From the NCBI RefSeq assembly GCF_010500915.1, contig NZ_JAAAWP010000007.1, positions 62,001 through 126,000 on the forward strand: a stretch of 64,000 bases of DNA, given 5' to 3'. Positions 17,206-25,500 of the stretch are shown here, in pieces. The position numbers and the translations under genes are program-made. The notes below the pieces were generated by a model that worked only from the letters and a program-made list of their open reading frames with translations, was not told where the DNA came from and ran no database searches. The first letter of the stretch is position 1, and each line of letters begins with the position of its first letter. This stretch comes from Alteromonas hispanica (lineage in GTDB: Bacteria; Pseudomonadota; Gammaproteobacteria; Enterobacterales; Alteromonadaceae).

Positions 17206-17517
17206 ATGTCTGAGGAAATGTTGCTAAGCCCCACCGAAATGATGGAGCATTCTGCAGAAGCAGAGTTATTTTTAAAGCAGTTTGCTAACAAAACGCGACT
17301 TATGATTCTTTGCTCTTTATTAAAGCAAGAAAAGTCGGTTTCTGAGCTGTTGCAAGTAGTTACCGTCTCACAGCCTGTGATTTCGCAACATTTAGCCCTT
17401 TTGCGAGAATCGAATATGGTTGCAACACGAAGGGAAGGGCAAACCATTTATTATCGGCTATCCGATGAGAGGGTAAAGCGGCTAATTGGATTAATGTATG
17501 AGTTTTTCTGTGAGTAA
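17206..17517 (+). CDS. ArsR-family regulator, BigR/SqrR-like persulfide sensor
   Basis: 103 residues, one winged helix-turn-helix (about 25-95; VSQPVISQHLALLRESNMVATRREGQTIYYRL). It has two Cys only: C36 in LMILC and C102 at the very end (FFCE). The distance of 66 residues equals that between the two sensing cysteines of SqrR (C41/C107) and of BigR as I recall them, which form a tetrasulfide bridge when reactive sulfur rises. No metal-binding CxC of classic ArsR. AGGGA lies before the ATG. Probably represses itself and the divergent rhodanese gene. Confidence 0.85.
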   Translation: MSEEMLLSPTEMMEHSAEAELFLKQFANKTRLMILCSLLKQEKSVSELLQVVTVSQPVISQHLALLRESNMVATRREGQTIYYRLSDERVKRLIGLMYEFFCE

Positions 17518-17546
17518 ATAAAAACGTCCGCAGAGGTGCGGACGTT
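17518..17546 (-). terminator. Terminator of the PRC-barrel gene, possibly shared with the ArsR-type gene
   Basis: AACGTCCGCA (17523-17532) pairs with TGCGGACGTT (17537-17546) over a 4-base loop. On the minus strand it is followed by TTTTATT; on the plus strand the tail is poor in T. It lies between the two convergent genes. Confidence 0.7.
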
Positions 17547-17578
17547 CTCATTAAACCTTTGTCTCAATTAGCATTAAG

Positions 17579-18322
17579 CTACATATCATTGATTTGGGCG
17601 GCCAGAGCAGCAATGTAATGGCCATCGCCCAATCGCTCCTCATCTACTTCTGGTCGCTTCATAAGGGCATCGTGACTTAAATTCACGGCTATATGATGAG
17701 CAGCCCAATCAATTTCTTTTATATCAGTAGGTAGAAGTGCTAAATGCTTTCCTCCAGGTAGCCAATTATTTGTATCTACCACGAGCATTACCAATTTCCA
17801 TGTTTCTGTATCAATCAGAAAATCACTAATATGACCTACATTGTCATCGGTAGTTGCAACTTCGTAACCATCAATCTCACCGCAGGCCCGTAAATGGTTA
17901 GTTGACTCTGGCGGTAAATCACCTTCTTTGGCTTCATCGGTAGGTACGCTTACCAATTCGTTCGGATAGGCATATTCGCCCCACGCCCCTGGACCTATCC
18001 AATAATATCCGTAACCAAAATACTTAAATAGATGCTCTTCATATTCACGGGATACGGGTTTGTGTTCGTCGATAGAGGGGCTGTTTTTAAGCGTTTCTAC
18101 TGTCATGTCCACATGAACAGAACTATCGTCTACATCAACTTGCGTTACCGAGACAGGTGAAATAACCACTTTTCGGCTAAGCGGAAGCCACGTATTTGTA
18201 TCGGCCACTAAATAACGCGTAGTGTAGGTTTCATCGTCAAAGAGTATGTCTTTAACACCACCAATTTTGTCGTCTGTGGCGTGGATTGAATACTGTGTGA
18301 GTTTCTTTGAACTTAAAATCAT
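17579..18322 (-). CDS. Protein with two PRC-barrel domains
   Basis: 247 residues from the chosen start. Two PRC-barrel units: about 4-75 (IGGVKDILFDDETYTTRYLVADT, NTWLPLSRKVVISP) and about 160-230 (VGHISDFLIDTETWKLVMLVVDT, NNWLPGGKHLALLP). The repeated NTWLP/NNWLP and D-T-x-T-W blocks show internal duplication. Between them lies a Tyr/Gly/Trp-rich linker. Start: the ATG at 18320-18322 has AAGGAGG at ideal distance; an in-frame ATG 16 codons earlier lacks one. Cytoplasmic; the family is common in stress-regulated genes, function unknown. Confidence 0.82.
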   Translation of the reverse strand: MILSSKKLTQYSIHATDDKIGGVKDILFDDETYTTRYLVADTNTWLPLSRKVVISPVSVTQVDVDDSSVHVDMTVETLKNSPSIDEHKPVSREYEEHLFKYFGYGYYWIGPGAWGEYAYPNELVSVPTDEAKEGDLPPESTNHLRACGEIDGYEVATTDDNVGHISDFLIDTETWKLVMLVVDTNNWLPGGKHLALLPTDIKEIDWAAHHIAVNLSHDALMKRPEVDEERLGDGHYIAALAAQINDM

Positions 18323-18484
18323 CTTTGCGCCTCCTTTGCTTGGCAGATAGTGATAAAAAGTCTGAGCCAACGTAATGTTAGTTTAGGCTTATTACCTTGC
18401 ATTAAGTGTAGTTCCTAAATGCTAAAAAACATCATGTTTTCAATTTGTTCTGCCTATAGATTGATTGAGATCAGTTCAGAATAA

Positions 18485-18510
18485 ACAAAAAAGCCCGCAT
18501 TCAGCGGGCC
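18485..18510 (-). terminator. Rho-independent terminator of maoP
   Basis: AGCCCGC (18492-18498) pairs with GCGGGCC (18504-18510, one end mismatch) over a 5-base loop, and the minus strand then runs into TTTTTTT (18485-18491). It lies 25 bases after the maoP stop. Confidence 0.8.
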
Positions 18511-18534
18511 TGTTTCTAAATAGACTGTAACCTG

Positions 18535-18888
18535 TTAAGCCACGTCAAATTCGTCGTCTGAATAGGAATCGTCGTAATCTGCCTGGTTACTCGCGCTGCT
18601 ATGCAGGGTGTAAAAGTGTTTTTTTCCCCTGGCAAGCTGAACGTACTTCGACCACGCTTTTTCGATACTTGAAGATGCTTCTGCCTTGCCTTTAGTGAAG
18701 TCGACAAAATGCATCTCTTCAGCATTTTCAGGGTCTAAATCTCCACGCTCTAGCGATAATAATGTGAGGCCGTATGTGGTAAGTAGATTTGCTTCGGAAA
18801 TACTAAAGTCTCCCGACTTTTTAAAGCCATAAGGAAATTTTTGGCGATCAATAAATGGTTTTGTTGACGGACGAATCGTTGTGCTCAT
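18535..18888 (-). CDS. maoP: MaoP-like macrodomain Ori organisation protein (DUF413)
   Basis: 117 residues from the ATG at 18886-18888. YGFKKSGDFSISEANLLTTYG and KAWSKYVQLARGKKHFYTLHS match E. coli MaoP (YifE), which acts with the maoS site to organise the Ori macrodomain. The C-terminal tail is Asp-rich as in the family. A longer frame begins 29 codons earlier, but the family starts at the chosen Met. In E. coli maoP is divergent from hdfR; here the same pair is divergent, with a 55-residue gene in between, which supports both names. No DNA-binding motif is visible. Confidence 0.85.
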   Translation of the reverse strand: MSTTIRPSTKPFIDRQKFPYGFKKSGDFSISEANLLTTYGLTLLSLERGDLDPENAEEMHFVDFTKGKAEASSSIEKAWSKYVQLARGKKHFYTLHSSASNQADYDDSYSDDEFDVA

Positions 18889-19155
18889 AAGGAAATTTCC
18901 AACGTTGTTTATTCCACGTCGCACTTTTAAATGAAGTTTGCGTTTAGATAAAGCAAAAGATTTTTTTCTTATCAATAAAAAAAATTTATCTAATTATTCA
19001 TAGACCTGTTACATACCTATGTTTTTAAACCGTCTTTCACTGAGTGTTTAGTTTTGTTCGCGCAACGCGGTGTAGCGGCGGCTTTCAGTACTGAAATGCT
19101 TCCATTTAGCCCGAAATTCGCAAAGCAAAGATCACCACGCCCTAAAGTAAAAATT

Positions 19156-19172
19156 ATTATCGATACGATAAT
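19156..19172. promoter_or_regulatory. ATTATCG / CGATAAT inverted repeat between maoP and the 55-residue gene
   Basis: Seven-base perfect arms (19156-19162 and 19166-19172) around three bases, in the AT-rich interval between two divergent genes. It may be an operator; nothing else supports it. Confidence 0.35.
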
Positions 19173-19251
19173 TAAATTTCATTTCCAATTCCCCCCACTC
19201 AAGCAATAATCAAAGGGTAGTTATACTTTCTAGAAAATTTTTGAGATTGTA

Positions 19252-19419
19252 ATGAGTAAAGATTATCGTTTTCAAAGTGAGGAGTGGGATGCGTCGGATG
19301 ACGGAGAGTTTCACTCTAAGAAACCGAATTCACTGAGAGAAAAAAGTGTAAAAGCGATGCGAAAACGCGCTATGTTGCGCCGAGACAAGCAGCGTCGCTC
19401 GCACGAAGAAGCTCACTAA
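19252..19419 (+). CDS. 55-residue basic/acidic protein between maoP and hdfR
   Basis: The frame from ATG at 19252 to TAA at 19417-19419 encodes 55 residues. The first 20 are acidic (QSEEWDASDDGEF); the rest is very basic and Arg-rich (KAMRKRAMLRRDKQRRS), probably one long helix. A terminator-like hairpin follows. I do not recognise a family. A charged two-part small protein of this kind could bind nucleic acid or another protein; that is a guess. Codon use looks like real coding. It separates maoP from hdfR, which are direct neighbours in E. coli. Confidence 0.6.
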   Translation: MSKDYRFQSEEWDASDDGEFHSKKPNSLREKSVKAMRKRAMLRRDKQRRSHEEAH

Positions 19420-19446
19420 AACAAGCTTTCGGTTAAAAAATCATCG

Positions 19447-19484
19447 TGCGCTATCTATTGATAGCGCATTGCTGTGCTTTTTGC
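19447..19484 (+). terminator. Terminator-like hairpin after the 55-residue gene
   Basis: TGCGCTATC (19447-19455) pairs with GATAGCGCA (19460-19468) over TATT, followed about ten bases later by CTTTTTG. The T run is short and displaced, so strength is unsure. Confidence 0.5.
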
Positions 19485-19544
19485 TGCAATTGACGTATTA
19501 TTTAAGCCTCTCAGATCTTAAATTACGCTGGTTGTACTGCAAGT

Positions 19545-20384
19545 ATGGATATACGCTTTCTCACCACATTCATTGAGGTGACTAAAACTCGTCATTTCGG
19601 CAAAGCCGCTGAAAATCTTTATCTTACGCAATCGGCGGTGAGCGCCAGAATTAAACTTCTTGAAGAATATTTTCATACTACGCTATTCATCCGTCAGCGA
19701 AATAGTATTCAGCTTACTCAGTCCGGTGAGAAGCTGCTGCCTTACGCGCGTCAGTTATGTAACACACTGAGCGATGCAAAGCAGGAACTCCAAGTGCAAA
19801 GCTCTGAATACGCGGTTTGTGGTGCCACGCAACTAGCCAGCGATCTTTTTTTACCCCATGTACTGGCAAACTTGCACACGCATTTTCCAGATTGGTCTGT
19901 AAAAGCCGATGTTTTAACACTCGACACCCTTTCGCGGCAGCTTCACGAGCGTGTTACTGACCTTGCATTTTCTACTGAACCATTGAAGTCTGAAGACGTA
20001 AACAGTGTCGTTCTATTCGAGCAACCACTGGGGTTGTACAGAGTCGGCAAATCATCTGACTCTATTAATGCTGAAGAGTTTGTTGCTATTGATTGGGGGG
20101 CAAAGGCAAGAGATTGGTTACTCACGGCCTACCCACAGCTTAGAGATGCAAAATTGAGAACAAACTCTTTGTCGCTTGCACTCAATAACTTGTGCGAGGA
20201 AGGCGGAATCGCGGTTTTACCGGCAAATATAGAGACACAATTACGCGGGCGTGCAGAAGTCACTCTCATCGCTTCTATCGATAATACGTCGTTGAAAGTA
20301 TATCTTCACACCATGAAACAAATTAGACGGGTAGGGTTAGCTGACATCATAGCGAGTGTCTCTTCCATCGCCTCAATTACATAG
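19545..20384 (+). CDS. hdfR: HdfR-like LysR-family regulator
   Basis: 279 residues, the same length as E. coli HdfR. The N-terminus (FIEVTKTRHFGKAAENLYLTQSAVSARIKLLE, LFIRQRNSIQLTQSGEKLLPYA) is very close to HdfR, a repressor of flhDC in E. coli. The effector domain is more diverged. It is divergent from maoP with a small gene between, as in the maoP/hdfR arrangement of enterobacteria. The DUF2750 gene begins 11 bases after the stop, so the two probably share a transcript. Whether it controls motility here is not shown. Confidence 0.82.
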   Translation: MDIRFLTTFIEVTKTRHFGKAAENLYLTQSAVSARIKLLEEYFHTTLFIRQRNSIQLTQSGEKLLPYARQLCNTLSDAKQELQVQSSEYAVCGATQLASDLFLPHVLANLHTHFPDWSVKADVLTLDTLSRQLHERVTDLAFSTEPLKSEDVNSVVLFEQPLGLYRVGKSSDSINAEEFVAIDWGAKARDWLLTAYPQLRDAKLRTNSLSLALNNLCEEGGIAVLPANIETQLRGRAEVTLIASIDNTSLKVYLHTMKQIRRVGLADIIASVSSIASIT

Positions 20385-20394
20385 CGAGAAAAAA

Positions 20395-20745
20395 ATGTCA
20401 TCAATACACCCAATGTTAGAGAAAAATACATTTCAACGATTGGAGGCAAGCCTTGCTTCCATAAAAGAACAAAAGAAACTTTTCATTCTCACCGACGAGC
20501 ATGGCTGCGTCATGCTAACTACCGATGAGGACGACGGCGTGCCAGTATGGCCAGAGGCTGAACTAGCACTTCTTTGGGCCACAGACGATTGGTCGCATTG
20601 TGAGGCTATGGCGCTGACTACCGATGAATTTTTGACGAAATGGGTACCAGGCATGTCTCAAGACAACTTAATGGTAATTGTATGTCCAGTGCCAGAGGAA
20701 GAAGGAGAGGTGATAACACCGCAAGAGTTCGCTCAGTCTCTGTAG
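20395..20745 (+). CDS. DUF2750 protein
   Basis: 116 residues from ATG at 20395. Sequence such as TDEHGCVMLTTDEDDGVPVWPEAELALLWA and MALTTDEFLTKWVPGMSQDNLMVIVCP fits DUF2750, small soluble proteins with a strand-rich core and many acidic residues. An in-frame ATG 13 codons earlier lies inside the end of hdfR and is less likely. Follows hdfR closely. Function unknown. Confidence 0.75.
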   Translation: MSSIHPMLEKNTFQRLEASLASIKEQKKLFILTDEHGCVMLTTDEDDGVPVWPEAELALLWATDDWSHCEAMALTTDEFLTKWVPGMSQDNLMVIVCPVPEEEGEVITPQEFAQSL

Positions 20746-20966
20746 AGTGATCTAAGCATTGAGAACTGCGTTTACAAGATATCATCTGCATGCGGGTAAA
20801 AATGTGGTTATTCAGGGCTTATTCCAGTACAAACGAGCTCGCCTCAGCACCTAAGACGTGCCAGCAGCACATACTCGTAGCGAAGTGTTAAAAAAGCCAT
20901 CCTTTGTCAGGCTGAGCTTAAATGGGTCGAATTTTATAATAGCGTTACATTATTGAGGTAAATAAC

Positions 20967-22340
20967 GTGTTAGAGCCGGGCATTGATGATCTGTGGTTTG
21001 CTCCGCTAGGAGGAACCGGTGAGATAGGAATGAACCTAAACTTATATGGTCATAATGGACAGTGGCTGATGGTTGATTGTGGCGTTTCTTTTGACGAACC
21101 TCTCGTTGCTCCCTATAAAAAAAATTCGACTCAGTCTAGCAAGACAACCCACAGAGTTGTGGCACCAGATCCCGCTTTTATTGCCGGCCAAAAAGACGCA
21201 CTGGCGGGAATTGTTATTACTCATGCACATGAAGATCATGTGGGTGCAATTCCCTATTTGTGGCAACGCTTTAGAAAGCCAATTTATACCACGTCTTTTA
21301 CTGCGGAAGTGCTAAGACGCAAATTATCAAAAAGTAAGCTCGCAAATAAAATACCTATTGTTGAGGTTTCTGCGGGCGATTCAGTGAACATTGGTGTGTT
21401 TACAGTGAAGTGGTTAGAAATAACCCATTCATTACCCGAGCCTTTCGCATTAAAAATAGAAACCCCGGCAGGCGCTGTCCTGCACACCGCTGACTGGAAA
21501 ATAGATGCCGCGCCGATAACAGGGAAGCCTTTCGAACCCAAACTTTACAAACAACTTGGGAATGAGAATATTCTTGCGTTAGTTGGTGACTCAACGAATG
21601 CGAACAAGCCAGGTTTTTCTGTTTCTGAGCGCAATTGTTACGACGGTCTTCTCAGTACAATTCTACCGCTAAAAGGACGTGTGGTAGTTGGGTGTTTTGC
21701 CAGCAATATAGCGCGACTTATCACTCTTGCTAAAATTGCACGAAAAACCGGTCGTTACATGGGACTTTACGGAAGGTCATTAATGAACATGTATGGCATT
21801 GCTCGTCAGCAAGGCATCTGGCCCGACGATTTGCCTGTAGCAGATGCTCATCACCTCGGTTATCTTCCTCCCAAGGAAGTTTTGGTGGTAGCCACAGGAA
21901 GCCAAGGAGAGAAAAACGCCGCTCTTGCTCGCTTTGCCCATGATACGCATCCACACTTACAACTAGAAAAAGGCGATACGGTTATTTTTTCTAGTATCGT
22001 TATACCGGGTAATGAAGAGACGGTAGCGCGCCTAGACAAAGCATTTAAAGGTAAAGGAATATCAACTGTTCACAGTGAGTCCAGTCCACTGCCTATTCAC
22101 GCGAGTGGCCACCCCTGCGCGGAAGAGCTCAAGTTAATGTATAGTTGGGTAAAGCCTCAAATAGCCATTCCAGTTCACGGAGAGCAGACTCATTTACTCG
22201 CACACGCTGAAATTGCAAAGTCTGTCGGTGTTATGAAAACTTATGTTGGCGAAAACGGTGATCTCTATCGATTGGCACCACAGCCGAGTATACGTAGAAA
22301 TGTTATTCCTGTTGGACGATTACCGGTTCAACAAGAGTGA
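20967..22340 (+). CDS. RNase J-like beta-CASP metallo-beta-lactamase protein (short form)
   Basis: 457 residues. Motifs of RNase J in order: LGGTGEIGMN, THAHEDHVGAIPY (metal His/Asp), THSLPEPFAL, HTADWKID (metal Asp), HASGH and PVHGEQTHLLAHAEIA. GTG start with GAGG upstream. RNase J is an exo/endoribonuclease of RNA decay, usually about 550 residues; this protein ends right after the core and lacks the C-terminal dimerisation domain. HTADWKID has Ala where HTGD is usual. Cytoplasmic. Substrate is unknown; a ribonuclease is likely but a DNA or other phosphodiesterase cannot be excluded. Confidence 0.8.
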   Translation: MLEPGIDDLWFAPLGGTGEIGMNLNLYGHNGQWLMVDCGVSFDEPLVAPYKKNSTQSSKTTHRVVAPDPAFIAGQKDALAGIVITHAHEDHVGAIPYLWQRFRKPIYTTSFTAEVLRRKLSKSKLANKIPIVEVSAGDSVNIGVFTVKWLEITHSLPEPFALKIETPAGAVLHTADWKIDAAPITGKPFEPKLYKQLGNENILALVGDSTNANKPGFSVSERNCYDGLLSTILPLKGRVVVGCFASNIARLITLAKIARKTGRYMGLYGRSLMNMYGIARQQGIWPDDLPVADAHHLGYLPPKEVLVVATGSQGEKNAALARFAHDTHPHLQLEKGDTVIFSSIVIPGNEETVARLDKAFKGKGISTVHSESSPLPIHASGHPCAEELKLMYSWVKPQIAIPVHGEQTHLLAHAEIAKSVGVMKTYVGENGDLYRLAPQPSIRRNVIPVGRLPVQQE

Positions 22341-22527
22341 CGATCAGTAAACGGCCAAAGTTATCGCGCATTCGGCTAAAAAATAATGCCGCTAATAAAA
22401 CTCTGCGGTGAATCAAAGGCTTAACTTTTATATACTTTATTACTAATGTATATTTTATAGTCTGCCCAAAAGACTTTCCTTCTGTTACACTCCTCCTGAA
22501 TCATTTCTGCCTACAACGACCTCGGGT

Positions 22528-25500
22528 ATGCATCGGTATATATACATCAGTTTATGTTTCGTTTTGTTCAGCACGCTAGCTGCGGCTGAGCCGAAAATAC
22601 AAAACCCGGTTTTCCAACCGCTGTCCACAAAAAATGGCCTTCCTCAGGATGTGGTTAACGATATTGTAGTCGATAACGAGGGCTTTGTTTGGATTGCGAC
22701 AGACGGAGGATTAGTTCGATGGGATGGTGTAGAGACAAAAGAAATTGATAATAGCGACAATCTTTTTTCAAACAGCTACATCTCACGCCTAACCATTCAA
22801 GAGGGGGAGGCGCTCTTTGTTAGTGTGTACGGCAAAGGAATTTATCGCGTCGACCTTGATACCCAAGCGATTGAGCAGTTAACGCCTACGCCCTATAAAT
22901 ATTACCAAGACTACATACAATTTGCCGATGCCTTTCACTGGCAAGACAGCACACACCTTATTATTACTTTATCGGAAAACGTTCAGCGTCTGAATACGCA
23001 AACCGGTGAGATTGAAAACCTAGCCACGCTTCCGGATGACCTCATCCAGCTTTCTCAAGGTATTCGTTATGCCATCACTGTTGATGAGATACTTTTAGTG
23101 GCAACTTCGGCGGGCGTTTTCACTCTGGACACATCCAAAACCTCTGCAACGCTTGAAAAGCTTGATTACCTAAACGGTATCGCTGCCACCGAAGATAACC
23201 AAAACGCAAAGTTTCTTATGCAAGACGATAGCGATAGAGTTTGGATTGCCACAGTTAACGGCGTTTTTACAACTGATAAAGAGAGTTTTCTGGCGCAGGT
23301 TCGCGAAGGAAAAAATAGCCGATTTGAACAAGCCATATCAGGCCCTAACGTATGGACGATGGAGCAGTCGAAGGAGAATGCGTTCTGGCTAGGTACAAAC
23401 AGGGGCTTGTACGAGCTGAGTAAAAAAGAAGGCAGGTGGACTTACGAGCATATTCTTGAGCCCAACAACGGTCGCTCGGCATTGTCAGATAAGAAAATTG
23501 CTGCAATAGCAACAACCAGTGATGGGAACCTTTGGCTTAGCAGCATATTTGGTGGAGCTTTGCATTTTGTAGTGCAAAGCTCTGAGATTTACACTATTCA
23601 AAATGAAAGACAAGCCAAGACCGATAAGCTTAGCGACAATGTGGTATGGGCGCTTGCAGAAACCACACCAGGTAAACTGTGGATAGGAACTGCTAACGGC
23701 CTAACTCACCATGATTTGTCTACGGGAACGTCTACGCATTATTTTAAAAAGGCCGTTGAAGATTCTTTGCTTGGGTTGAATAACATCGACCGAATAGCCC
23801 CCGCACCTGACGATAAACTCGTTATCCAAAGATATGAAGGCATGAGTTTATTTGATCCAAAAACCGGTCTGGCGAGCTCATTACCGACAAAGGATAGCAG
23901 TGATAAAAATTTACTGGATGCGTGGAACGCGGGCTTCTCGATAACCTCAGATGGGCAACTGTATTTCATCGGAGAAAACGAGTTTTACAAGTATGATTTT
24001 GCTAATCAGACGCTGACAGCACTGCCCTTTGATCCCGCCATCTTAGATGTAAAATTTGCGAGTAGGTTTCTGGGAGAGTCTGAATATCACAACAATGATA
24101 TGTTTTTGGCTATGGAAGGAGGGCTCTGGTTAATCAACAGGAAAACCAACGAGCCAAAACTTGTATATCGGTTTTCTGAAGGTGACCGATTGAATGAACA
24201 GTCTGTAAATTCTTGGGTGATTGATAATACCGGTGTTTTATGGCTAGCCCACAGCGGGATTGGTTTAATTGGGCTTGATGCTGATACGTTTGAACCTTTG
24301 TATAAGTTGAACGATACCAATCTGTTAAAGACCAATATTGCCTATGGGTTGCAAAAAGATCGCGACGGTAATATTTGGTTTAGCTCTCACAAGGGTCTTC
24401 ATCGCTACGACCCTTATGCCGGTAAAATACAGAATTTTATCTATGGAAGAGAACTGTCGGTATCAGAATTTAACGAGGGGGCATCCATTCTCTTAGAAGA
24501 TGGGCGTTTGGCGTTTGGTTCTACCAGTGGGGTTATTATATTTGCTCCAGAGCAATTAGACACTGCCGAGGCTGGGCGAAGTTTATCGGCGCGGCAAACC
24601 GCTATTACAGAAGTTTCTCTTGGTCAGCGCCAACTGCCCCAAGCGCTTAAAAATTTAAATGGCCAGCATTTTGAGTTGGCCCATGATGATTATGGCTTAA
24701 CCATTCACTTCTCATCGCTGGTTACATCAGGTGTCGGCGAGATAGAGTACTATTACAAACTCCTCAGTGGTAACAAACTTATCTCAGAGGGTATCACCGA
24801 GGACGCTAAGATAACCTTAGCCAATTTAGACCCAGGAAAGTACAGTTTCTCAGTCGCACCCACGCCCAGCAGTTTTGAAACTAGCTACAGACCAGCGCAA
24901 ATAACACTGACTGTTCCTTATGCACCGTATCGCTCCCCAGCAGCCTACACTGTGTATGCTGTCTTGATTTTAGCGTTGGTGGCGTCGTATTTATTCTCTC
25001 GTCACAAGGCATTGGTTACGCTACGCAAAGCGCAGCAGCAAGTATCACTCTTTAGTGACGCATTTAAGCAAACGCGTGATTGGGTTCTTATCTTTGATGA
25101 AAACAAAGAACTTGTAGCGGCCAACCCGGCCTTTGAGCAGGTGTTTGGATTTAATCAAAAAGAACCGTTGAAGAAGCAGTTAAATCGACTTTATCTTCGT
25201 TACCCAAATTTAGCTCGGCATCTCTCTGACAAACTGGTTAACATGCAGGGTGGAGATTTTTGGAAGGATGAAGGCGTCATCGACGGAGCCGACGGCAAAC
25301 GTTACGACGTCCTCATAGACATCAGTGCCATAAGCAGAAGCGGTCATGTGCCAGGACACTATTTAATTGTTATTTCAGATATTTCAGAACAAAAGCAAGC
25401 TGAGCGGAAGCTTCTGAAAATTGCAACCTACGACAGTTTGACCGGCTTGGTGAATAGAACACTATTGCTAGACCGTCTAGAGCACGCCATTGCCCTTGCT

